From Erwinia sp. (GTDB lineage: Bacteria > Pseudomonadota > Gammaproteobacteria > Enterobacterales > Enterobacteriaceae), in contig DOOK01000109.1 in NCBI GenBank assembly GCA_003512805.1, positions 1 to 6,547 on the forward strand: 6,547 bases of DNA, given 5' to 3'. The translations under genes and the position numbers were made by a program. A model generated the notes under the pieces. That model was not told the DNA's origin, did no database searches, and saw nothing but the letters and a program-made list of their open reading frames with translations. Position 1 is the stretch's first letter. Each line of letters opens with the position of its first letter. Positions 1-5,348 of this stretch are shown here, piece by piece.

Positions 1-1736
1 CACAATCGACCGCCGGGGAATATACCAGCAACATGTTCTGGATAGTGGGAATAGCACTGATCGCCTCGTGGGGAGTGGCGGTGCTGTTTACCCCCTGGCT
101 GGGAGTGAAGCTGCTGCCGGATATCAAAAAAGTGCAGGGCGGGCACGAGGCGATCTACAACACCCCTCATTACAATCGCCTCAGACTTCTGCTGAACAAG
201 GTCATCGCGCGCAAATGGTGGGTCGCCTGTGCCGTAACAGGCTGCTTTGCGGTTGCGTTGTCCGGCATGGGGCTGGTAAAAAAACAATTCTTTCCCACCT
301 CCGATCGTCCCGAAGTGCTGGTCGAAGTGCAAATGCCCTATGGGACGTCTGTTGAACAGACCAGCCAGGCGACAGCGCGGATTGAGCATTGGCTCCAAAA
401 GCAGCGGGAAACGCGTACGGTGACGGCCTACATCGGCCAGGGTGCACCTCGCTTCTATCTGGCCATGGCGCCGGAGCTGCCCGATCCCTCTTTTGCGAAG
501 ATTGTGGTGCTGACTGGCGGAGAGCGCGATCGCGATACATTGAAGCAGCGCTTGCGGGAAGCGGTGGCAGATGGTCTTGCACCTCAGGCGCAGGTGCGTG
601 TTACCCAGCTGGTATTCGGACCTTATTCTCCGTATCCGGTCGCTTACCGGGTGACGGGCCCCGATGCTGATGTGCTGCGCCAGCTCGCCGGCCAGGTAAA
701 GACGCTGATGCAGAACAGCCCGATGATGCGTACCGTCAATACTGACTGGGGATCGCGCGTGCCGGTGGTGCATTTCCGTCTGGATCAGGATCGGCTACAG
801 GCGATGGGGCTGACGCCTGAACAGGCAGCCCGCCAGCTGCAGTTTTACCTGAGCGGTGCGCCTGTTACGGCCGTTCGTGAGGATATTCGCTCCGTGGAAG
901 TGACCGGCCGGGCCGCCGGAGATATTCGGCTCAATCCGGCTCGCCTTGATGGATTGACGCTGGCTGGTGCCCAGGGGCAGCGTATTCCGCTCTCGCAGCT
1001 GGGCGAAACGGAAATTCGCATGGAGGAGCCGCTGCTGCGTCGTCGCGACAGAATGCCTACCATAACGGTTCGCGGCGACATTGCCGACGGCCTGCAGCCA
1101 CCTGACGTCTCTACGGCCATCACGCGGCAGCTTCAGCCGCTGCTGTCCTCGCTGCCGCCGGGATACCGTATTGAGCAGGCAGGCTCTATTGAGGAGTCGG
1201 GGAAAGCCATGCAGGCGATGCTGCCGCTGTTCCCCATTATGATTGCCCTGACGCTGCTGATTATCATCCTGCAGGTGCGTTCCATGTCGGCGATGATGAT
1301 GGTGTTTATGACGGCGCCGCTGGGACTGATTGGGGTCGTGCCCACGCTGCTGCTGTTCCAACAGCCGTTTGGTATCAATGCGCTAGTCGGCCTGATCGCG
1401 CTGTCGGGCATTCTGATGCGCAATACGCTGATTTTGATTGGTCAGATCCATCAAAATGAGCGGGAAGGTCAGGAGCCGTTTCACGCTGTTGTCCAGGCGA
1501 CAGTGCAGCGCGCCCGGCCGGTGCTGCTGACCGCGCTGGCGGCCATCCTGGCATTTATTCCGCTAACGCACTCCGTGTTCTGGGGCACGCTCGCCTTTAC
1601 GCTTATCGGCGGGACGCTGGGCGGTACCCTGGTAACCCTGCTGTTTTTACCTGCGATGTACGCTATCTGGTTCCGAATTTCTGAGCCGGTGACGTCGCGA
1701 TCGGCCTTTGATAAAGGGATGAAAAAGGGCGCTTAA
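1..1736 (+). CDS. RND (HAE-1/AcrB-type) efflux transporter permease, C-terminal part, 5' truncated
   Basis: Inner-membrane proton-antiport pump of the RND superfamily, which normally works with a periplasmic adaptor and an outer-membrane channel to export toxic compounds. The frame is open from nt 3 (QSTAGEYTSN then the Met at nt 33), so that Met is internal and the gene starts outside the window. About 577 residues are visible of a usual ~1030. Counting from the Met at nt 33: a TM segment at ~3-20, TM7 at ~62-82, the second periplasmic porter region at ~83-395 (opening with FFPTSDRP, typical of the family), then five TM helices at ~396-413, 420-442, 447-470, 492-510 and 515-543. The TM4 aspartates lie upstream and cannot be checked. 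The TM10 lysine of AcrB (K940) is replaced by Arg (R463, in SGILMRNTLIL), a variant I recall from some RND subfamilies. Substrate unknown. No clear terminator follows; the next gene converges on it. Confidence 0.95.
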   Translation, partial: QSTAGEYTSNMFWIVGIALIASWGVAVLFTPWLGVKLLPDIKKVQGGHEAIYNTPHYNRLRLLLNKVIARKWWVACAVTGCFAVALSGMGLVKKQFFPTSDRPEVLVEVQMPYGTSVEQTSQATARIEHWLQKQRETRTVTAYIGQGAPRFYLAMAPELPDPSFAKIVVLTGGERDRDTLKQRLREAVADGLAPQAQVRVTQLVFGPYSPYPVAYRVTGPDADVLRQLAGQVKTLMQNSPMMRTVNTDWGSRVPVVHFRLDQDRLQAMGLTPEQAARQLQFYLSGAPVTAVREDIRSVEVTGRAAGDIRLNPARLDGLTLAGAQGQRIPLSQLGETEIRMEEPLLRRRDRMPTITVRGDIADGLQPPDVSTAITRQLQPLLSSLPPGYRIEQAGSIEESGKAMQAMLPLFPIMIALTLLIIILQVRSMSAMMMVFMTAPLGLIGVVPTLLLFQQPFGINALVGLIALSGILMRNTLILIGQIHQNEREGQEPFHAVVQATVQRARPVLLTALAAILAFIPLTHSVFWGTLAFTLIGGTLGGTLVTLLFLPAMYAIWFRISEPVTSRSAFDKGMKKGA

Positions 1737-1739
1737 ACG

Positions 1740-1904
1740 TCAGGCCCGCAGATACTCTACCGCGATCGTCAATAGCGGCTGGCAGAGATTAAAAGCTGTC
1801 GGCCGTTGCTGGCGGAGCGGTAAAACTTGCTGAGCGCGGTTTTGTGGAGGCATAGCCGCTACCGGTAAAATGCGCAGAACGGTGCAGTGATCCTCGCCAG
1901 GCAT
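1740..1904 (-). CDS. doubtful 54-aa ORF behind the GrpB gene, possible LysR C-terminal remnant
   Basis: On the minus strand an ATG at 1904 lies two bases after the GrpB stop codon. An AGGA sits six bases upstream of it, so translation coupled to the GrpB gene is possible. The 54-residue product is not a protein I recognise. Its stretch VLRILPVAAMPPQ followed by VLPLRQQRPTAF and the ending VEYLRA loosely resembles the extreme C-terminus of LysR-type regulators (a 'LP..PP..vLP.RQ.RP...' pattern followed by a last helix). It could be a degraded regulator end, a small coupled gene or chance. There is no cofactor-domain body upstream, because the GrpB gene occupies that DNA. Confidence 0.17.
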   Translation of the reverse strand: MPGEDHCTVLRILPVAAMPPQNRAQQVLPLRQQRPTAFNLCQPLLTIAVEYLRA

Positions 1905-1906
1905 GT

Positions 1907-2449
1907 TTAATCCTGGTTTTCGCGGGGAAGCGATGCCCGTCTTGCCCAATCCGCGAGCGCCAGCTGAAGGTGATATTCAATAAAGCCCGCCTTAAAAGTG
2001 CTGTAGCGATGCATATCATTTTCACTTGCCCGTGCCGCCGAACGCTTTACCTCGGTATACCGTTCTGCCGCTTCCTGATTTCCAATAAGATAATCACGAA
2101 AGGCCAGATGCCTGACGATTTGCCTGTCACCTGTGGCAAAAGCATGCACCTGATGACTACGCTGCTCTCCGCCTTTGGTAAAATACCTGCGGTTCGGGAT
2201 CCCGTTTTCCCCACGCGCGCGGTATCCGGCTCGCGCCATGGCCGCATTTAAGGTGTCCAGCGCGTTCAGGCTAACCACTTCAAGCAATATATCTATAGTG
2301 GGTTTTGCTGCCAGGCCCGGCACTGACGTGCTGCCAACGTGATGAATTTGCGCAATAACGTGGCCCAGCGTCCTCTTTAACAGCAGGCTTTCATCTTCAA
2401 ACATGGCTGGCCACTGCTTATCGTAAGCAGCAATCGTGACTTTTCTCAT
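1907..2449 (-). CDS. GrpB family protein (UPF0157, nucleotidyltransferase-like fold)
   Basis: Complete 180-residue cytoplasmic protein of the GrpB/UPF0157 family, usually ~170-180 residues, with a predicted nucleotidyltransferase-like fold. Biochemical function is not established for most members. Hallmarks seen: HHVGSTSVPGLAAKP at 36-50 followed by ID at 52-53 (the glycine-serine loop and the acidic residue of the fold), R97-S-H-Q-V-H102 in the place of the family's 'RTHHLH' segment, RHLAFRDYL at 113-121, and a C-terminal helical part with the usual Y..K pattern (YSTFKAGFIEYHL). The start is supported by an AGGAG seven bases upstream of the ATG. No membrane segment or signal peptide. It faces the RND gene tail to tail across 170 bases, and its upstream end faces the mesX regulatory region. 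A weak ORF ends 11 bases before its start. Confidence 0.93.
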   Translation of the reverse strand: MRKVTIAAYDKQWPAMFEDESLLLKRTLGHVIAQIHHVGSTSVPGLAAKPTIDILLEVVSLNALDTLNAAMARAGYRARGENGIPNRRYFTKGGEQRSHQVHAFATGDRQIVRHLAFRDYLIGNQEAAERYTEVKRSAARASENDMHRYSTFKAGFIEYHLQLALADWARRASLPRENQD

Positions 2450-2460
2450 CCCCCGGCTCC

Positions 2461-2751
2461 TTATCTTCCCGTAATTTTTGCTATAAGTTTACCTTGTCGG
2501 CTGATGACGTCCCTCAGCTCTGCTGGCTGATTTTTAATGTCCCACAAGAGCAGCCATCTTTCCTGGTCATTTTTGCCGAAAAAGCGGCATTGCTCCGGTA
2601 AAGCAGGGGGAAGAGAGAGGAAGCAGGCAGGGGAAACAGAACCGCTCCAACAGGAGGGTGTCCCTGGTTTCATGGCGGGTCGCCCGTGGCCTTTTGAATA
2701 AATATTACGGTACAGAGGCGTGTACCGGAAGGCATCATGAAAATCGTTCAT
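2461..2751 (-). CDS. doubtful 96-aa hypothetical ORF upstream of the GrpB gene
   Basis: A minus-strand ORF whose stop lies 11 bases before the GrpB start, the spacing expected of an operon. The frame stays open further upstream, to an ATG at 2859; the ATG at 2751 is the next one in. I do not recognise the product. The last ~40 residues (RFFGKNDQERWLLLWDIK... ending GKLIAKITGR) read like real protein. The middle is a low-complexity Pro/Ser/Leu/Cys stretch encoded by a pyrimidine-rich tract and looks unlike coding sequence, and no good ribosome binding site was found before either start. The 5' end overlaps the MetR-like dyad. It may be a decayed gene, the tail of a frameshifted gene, or noise within the mesX regulatory region. 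Confidence 0.2.
   Translation of the reverse strand: MNDFHDAFRYTPLYRNIYSKGHGRPAMKPGTPSCWSGSVSPACFLSLPPALPEQCRFFGKNDQERWLLLWDIKNQPAELRDVISRQGKLIAKITGR
2600..2641. repeat. purine-rich low-complexity tract
   Basis: On the plus strand 42 bases are almost entirely A and G, broken by only four C residues, with repeated AGG/GAGA units. It is low-complexity DNA in the gap between the GrpB gene and mesX. No function can be assigned. It argues against the minus-strand ORF across it being real coding sequence. Confidence 0.5.
2708..2727. promoter_or_regulatory. 7-bp inverted repeat (CGGTACA-N6-TGTACCG)
   Basis: Perfect 7-bp arms separated by six bases, nine bases before the MetR-like box. The symmetry suits either a regulator binding site or a short RNA hairpin. 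No T-run follows directly, so it is not a standard terminator. I cannot match it to a known operator. Confidence 0.35.
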
Positions 2752-2752
2752 G
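2736..2752. promoter_or_regulatory. MetR-like binding site 1 (perfect consensus)
   Basis: The core TGAA-AATCG-TTCA at 2738-2750 matches the enterobacterial MetR consensus TGAA-N5-TTCA at all eight positions, with the usual A/T at the centre (T2744). The dyad extends one more pair each way plus a C/G, giving CATGAA...TTCATG. MetR is the LysR-type, homocysteine-responsive activator of metE, metH and other methionine genes. The site lies ~150 bases upstream of mesX, a methionine synthase operon, which is the main reason to trust it. Confidence 0.6.
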
Positions 2753-2757
2753 TTCGT

Positions 2758-2770
2758 TGAAATTAAATCA
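2758..2770. promoter_or_regulatory. MetR-like binding site 2 (7 of 8 match)
   Basis: TGAA-ATTAA-ATCA matches the MetR consensus TGAA-N5-TTCA at seven of eight positions and has T at the centre (T2764). Its centre is 20 bp, about two helical turns, from that of the perfect site, so both would face the same side of the DNA. A strong plus a weaker site in tandem is the arrangement known at metE. The pairing is an inference from sequence. Confidence 0.45.
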
Positions 2771-2799
2771 CTTTTCCTCAACCGGCGACTCAGGCATAA

Positions 2800-2828
2800 A
2801 GGATGTAACGTTAATAACTTTAGATAAT
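2800..2828 (+). promoter_or_regulatory. candidate activator-dependent mesXD promoter
   Basis: GATAAT at 2823-2828 matches the sigma-70 -10 consensus at five of six bases. The hexamer at the right distance upstream (AGGATG, 2800-2805) is a poor -35. That pattern would suit an activated promoter with the MetR-like sites ~55-80 bases upstream of the -10. The region is AT-rich, so other -10 choices are possible. Confidence 0.3.
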
Positions 2829-2858
2829 ATGAAATCTGGGATGGCCTGCAAGGCAACA

Positions 2859-2875
2859 TATAAATCAGATTTATA
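2859..2875. promoter_or_regulatory. 17-bp perfect palindrome before mesX
   Basis: TATAAATC-A-GATTTATA is an 8-1-8 perfect palindrome ending 23 bases before the mesX ATG and just upstream of its ribosome binding site. It would lie downstream of the candidate promoter, a position suited to a repressor operator. I do not recognise the regulator. Its AT richness makes chance symmetry more likely than for a GC-balanced site. Confidence 0.4.
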
Positions 2876-2898
2876 ACAAAACAGGATACCAGACCGCG

Positions 2899-3876
2899 AT
2901 GAATACAGCGTTTACCTTTACGATTAAAAGCCTTCGTTTCGACGAGAATTATAACCCTTCCGGGAATACGCGCATCACCACCAACTTTGCCAATCTGGCC
3001 AGGGGTGAAAAGCGGCAGGAGAACCTGCGCAACGCCCTGGTAATGATTAATAACCGTTTCAATGCCCTGGCAGATTGGGATAATCCCCGCGCCGATCGTT
3101 ATTCGGTTGAGCTGGATATCGTCTCTGCTGAGTTAAACGTTGAGGTCAGGGGCAACGCCTTCCCGGTAATTGAAATATTAAAAACCACTATCGTTGACAA
3201 AAAAACTAACGAACGTATTGATGGGATTGTGGGCAATAACTTTTCCTCTTACGTGCGGGATTATGATTTTAGCGTAGTGCTGCCAGAACATAATAAGAAT
3301 CAGACCGGATTCACCCTTCCGGTTAATTTTGGTGAGCTACACGGCAACATATTTAAACGCTTCGTTAATTCAGACGTCTACAAACAAAACTTTAATAAAG
3401 CCCCGGTCATCTGCCTGAGCGTCTCGACTAAAAACACCTATTGTCGCACGGCGAATCAGCATCCCGTATTAGGCGTTGAGTATCAACAGGATGAGCCTTC
3501 ACTGACCGACATCTACTTTGCAAAAATGGGGCTGCAGGCGCGCTATTTCATGCCGCCAAATAGCGTGGCGCCCTTAGCCTTTTATTTTCACGGTGATTTG
3601 CTCAGCGATTACACCAATCTTGAGCTGGTCAGTACTATCAGTACGATGGAAACGTTCCAGAAGATTTATCGTCCTGAGGTTTACAACGCTAATTCTGTTG
3701 CCGGAAAGCTGTATCAGCCTAACCTGAATCACCAGGATTATTCTTTAACCCGCATTGTTTACGATCGGGAAGAGCGCAGCCAGTTAGCCGTTGAGCAGGG
3801 GAAGTTTACTGAAGAGCATTTCATTAAACCTTACCAGACTGTCCTTGAGCAATGGGCTACCGATTCCGCTCTTTAA
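2899..3876 (+). CDS. mesX: MesX, DUF1852 partner of folate-independent methionine synthase MesD
   Basis: Complete 325-residue soluble protein of the DUF1852 family, with no signal peptide or membrane segment. DUF1852 proteins are encoded beside a short MetE-like protein, and genetic work on folate-independent methionine synthases showed that this partner (MesX) is required, with oxygen, for MesD to make methionine. Its chemistry is not known to me. Conserved-looking blocks: the N-terminus FTFTIKSLRFDENYNPSGNT with TNFANLARGE, GNNFSSYVRDYDFSV at 112-126, FGELHG around H148, VICLS with C172, YCRTANQHPVLGVEY at 181-195, FYFHGDLL around H231/D233, and STMETFQKIYRPEVYNA. The start fits the family; an AGGA lies 12 bases upstream, rather far. 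mesD follows after 27 bases, so the two form an operon. Sampled lines have ~37-52% G+C, below the flanking genes. Confidence 0.92.
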   Translation: MNTAFTFTIKSLRFDENYNPSGNTRITTNFANLARGEKRQENLRNALVMINNRFNALADWDNPRADRYSVELDIVSAELNVEVRGNAFPVIEILKTTIVDKKTNERIDGIVGNNFSSYVRDYDFSVVLPEHNKNQTGFTLPVNFGELHGNIFKRFVNSDVYKQNFNKAPVICLSVSTKNTYCRTANQHPVLGVEYQQDEPSLTDIYFAKMGLQARYFMPPNSVAPLAFYFHGDLLSDYTNLELVSTISTMETFQKIYRPEVYNANSVAGKLYQPNLNHQDYSLTRIVYDREERSQLAVEQGKFTEEHFIKPYQTVLEQWATDSAL

Positions 3877-3903
3877 TAAACCGAAAAAATAAGGTCACCT
3901 TTT

Positions 3904-4935
3904 ATGAAAAAGCTTTTACCGACATCGACTGCTGGCAGCTTACCTAAACCTTCGTGGCTTGCGCAGCCGGAGACGCTTTGGTCACCCTGGAAATTACAGG
4001 GCAGTGAGTTGGTCGACGGCAAGCAGGATGCGCTTCGCCTGTGTCTGACCGATCAGCTGCAGGCCGGTATTGATATCGTCAGTGACGGTGAACAAACGCG
4101 CCAGCATTTTGTAACGACCTTTATTGAGCACCTTAGCGGCGTTGATTTTGAAAAGCGCCAGATCGTTAAAATTCGCGATCGCTATGATGCAAGCGTTCCT
4201 ACGGTGGTGGGTGAGGTCACTCGCCAAAAACCTGTTTTTGTAGAAGACGCCAAATTTTTACGTCAGCAAACCAGCCAGCCGATTAAATGGGCTCTGCCTG
4301 GCCCTATGACGATGATAGATACGCTGTATGACAGCCACTATAAAAGCCGTGAAAAGCTGGCCTGGGAATTCGCCAAAATCCTGAATCAGGAAGCCAAAGA
4401 GTTAGAAGCGGCTGGCGTTGATATTATTCAGTTCGATGAGCCCGCCTTTAATGTCTTTTTTGATGAGGTGAATGACTGGGGCATCGCCGCTTTAGAAAGA
4501 GCCGTTGAAGGGCTTAACTGTGAAACTGCCGTGCATATTTGCTACGGGTACGGCATTAAAGCCAATACGGACTGGAAAAAAACGCTGGGTTCAGAGTGGC
4601 GACAGTATGAAGAGGTTTTCCCAAAACTGAAAACGTCGGCCATTGATATCATCTCGCTGGAATGCCAGAACTCACATGTCCCGATGGACCTGATTGAGCT
4701 TATTCGTGGTAAAAAAGTCATGGTCGGTGCCATCGATGTGGCAACAAATACTATTGAAACGCCGGAGGAAGTGGCTAATACGCTGCGTAAGGCGCTGCAG
4801 TTTGTCGACGCCGACAAGCTCTATCCTTCAACCAATTGCGGCATGGTCCCCCTGGGTCGTCAGGTCGCCATGGGCAAGTTGAATGCCCTGAGCGCGGGTG
4901 CAGAAATTGTCCGCAGAGAAATTCTGGCCAGGTAA
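3904..4935 (+). CDS. mesD: MesD, core-MetE-type folate-independent methionine synthase
   Basis: Complete 343-residue cytoplasmic enzyme matching only the C-terminal catalytic domain of cobalamin-independent methionine synthase (MetE, ~755 residues). It methylates homocysteine to methionine. The MesD family does not use methyltetrahydrofolate; it needs oxygen and MesX, and its methyl donor is, as far as I know, unsettled. The barrel opens with LPTSTAGSLPKP like the MetE C-terminal domain, has SDGEQTRQHF, a WALPGPMTMI strand and QFDEPAF (D178-E179-P180). The zinc ligands line up with those of E. coli MetE: H211 and C213 (VHICYG), E253 (SLECQ) and C312 (STNCGM). Pipelines tend to call it MetE or 5-methyltetrahydropteroyltriglutamate methyltransferase, which overstates the substrate knowledge. 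AAGG lies nine bases before the ATG, inside the small palindrome AAGGTCACCTT. An inverted repeat follows the stop. Confidence 0.93.
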   Translation: MKKLLPTSTAGSLPKPSWLAQPETLWSPWKLQGSELVDGKQDALRLCLTDQLQAGIDIVSDGEQTRQHFVTTFIEHLSGVDFEKRQIVKIRDRYDASVPTVVGEVTRQKPVFVEDAKFLRQQTSQPIKWALPGPMTMIDTLYDSHYKSREKLAWEFAKILNQEAKELEAAGVDIIQFDEPAFNVFFDEVNDWGIAALERAVEGLNCETAVHICYGYGIKANTDWKKTLGSEWRQYEEVFPKLKTSAIDIISLECQNSHVPMDLIELIRGKKVMVGAIDVATNTIETPEEVANTLRKALQFVDADKLYPSTNCGMVPLGRQVAMGKLNALSAGAEIVRREILAR

Positions 4936-4967
4936 GTTCGCAGCCTACCAAAGTATCTGAAAGACAT

Positions 4968-5011
4968 TCAGTCCGGGGATGGTTAATGCGCCAAAAAGCC
5001 AACCGGACTGA
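4968..5011 (+). terminator. inverted repeat after mesD, possible transcript-end hairpin
   Basis: Nine-bp perfect arms, TCAGTCCGG and CCGGACTGA, separated by 26 bases and starting 33 bases after the mesD stop. The position suits the end of the mesXD transcript. No T-run follows the right arm and the loop is long, so it is not a canonical intrinsic terminator. It may instead protect the 3' end of the mRNA or be a DNA-level dyad. Confidence 0.4.
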
Positions 5012-5255
5012 GTGTTAGTGAGTATGTCCTTTCCTGCCTGCGTGATTTACCCATCCCGGAAAATAACCCCTTTCACGCCAGGCCAATCGCAGCCCGGTAT
5101 CATTACGGCACTGGTGTAGCATGCCTTTTGTAGCCACTTCCCATCCTGATTGATTTTTAAACCTTCCTTGTGGAGGCAATTTTTAAAATAACCAAATTTG
5201 TAGACAGCAGAGAGAGTTGCCGGCCTGCAAGCTAACCACAATCCTGATGTCCGGG
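5012..5255. other. intergenic stretch without recognisable gene
   Basis: Between the mesD inverted repeat and the chemoreceptor control region I see no convincing gene. A minus-strand frame ends at 5047 with ~40 protein-like residues (KINQDGKWLQKACY...), but it has no recognisable family and its upstream part runs through the chemoreceptor promoter region. The stretch becomes AT-rich around 5150-5200. No tRNA, RNA gene or mobile-element end was noticed. Confidence 0.5.
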
Positions 5256-5271
5256 TGTGAAACATGCCACA
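5256..5271. promoter_or_regulatory. candidate CRP (cAMP receptor protein) site
   Basis: TGTGA-AACATG-CCACA matches the CRP core TGTGA-N6-TCACA at nine of ten fixed positions. It lies ~80 bases upstream of the chemoreceptor start and ~60 bases upstream of the transcription start predicted from the candidate sigma-28 promoter. CRP control of motility and chemotaxis genes is known in enterics, but its use here is inferred. Confidence 0.4.
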
Positions 5272-5288
5272 CAATTTGATTGTTACTC

Positions 5289-5315
5289 TCAAGAGTTTTT
5301 TCATGTTGACGATAC
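5289..5315 (+). promoter_or_regulatory. candidate sigma-28 (FliA) promoter of the chemoreceptor gene
   Basis: TCAAGAGT (5289-5296) matches the flagellar sigma consensus TAAAGTTT at five of eight bases. After an exact 11-base spacer, GACGATAC (5308-5315) matches GCCGATAA at six of eight, including the CGATA core. Enterobacterial chemoreceptor genes are commonly transcribed by FliA, and the spacing to the ATG (34 bases) is sensible. The -35 match is modest. Confidence 0.4.
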
Positions 5316-5348
5316 ACACAGTAATCATCTGCCTGTTGGTATCCTTCC

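Noticed and set aside
795..1361. Minus-strand 188-residue frame within the RND gene
   Set aside because: His/Arg/Gln-rich composition typical of an antisense shadow of a high-GC membrane protein gene.
1737..1906. Bidirectional terminator expected between the convergent RND and GrpB genes
   Set aside because: I searched for a stem with a T-run on either strand and found only short imperfect repeats (such as CCAGG/CCTGG around 1898-1915), not enough to call.
2658..2876. Plus-strand 72-residue frame before mesX, and its short ATG versions ending MACKATYKSDL, as a methionine leader peptide
   Set aside because: Starts lack good ribosome binding sites, the peptide is not methionine-rich, the frame runs through the regulatory dyads, and no attenuator-like terminator follows.
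3372..3379. Perfect single MetJ box AGACGTCT inside mesX
   Set aside because: MetJ binds two or more adjacent 8-bp boxes near promoters. The flanking octamers here do not match and the site lies deep in the coding region, so it is most likely chance.
5285..5301. Small hairpin ACTC-TCAA-GAGT followed by a T-run as a terminator
   Set aside because: A 4-bp stem with only two G-C pairs is too weak, and it sits where the chemoreceptor promoter is expected.
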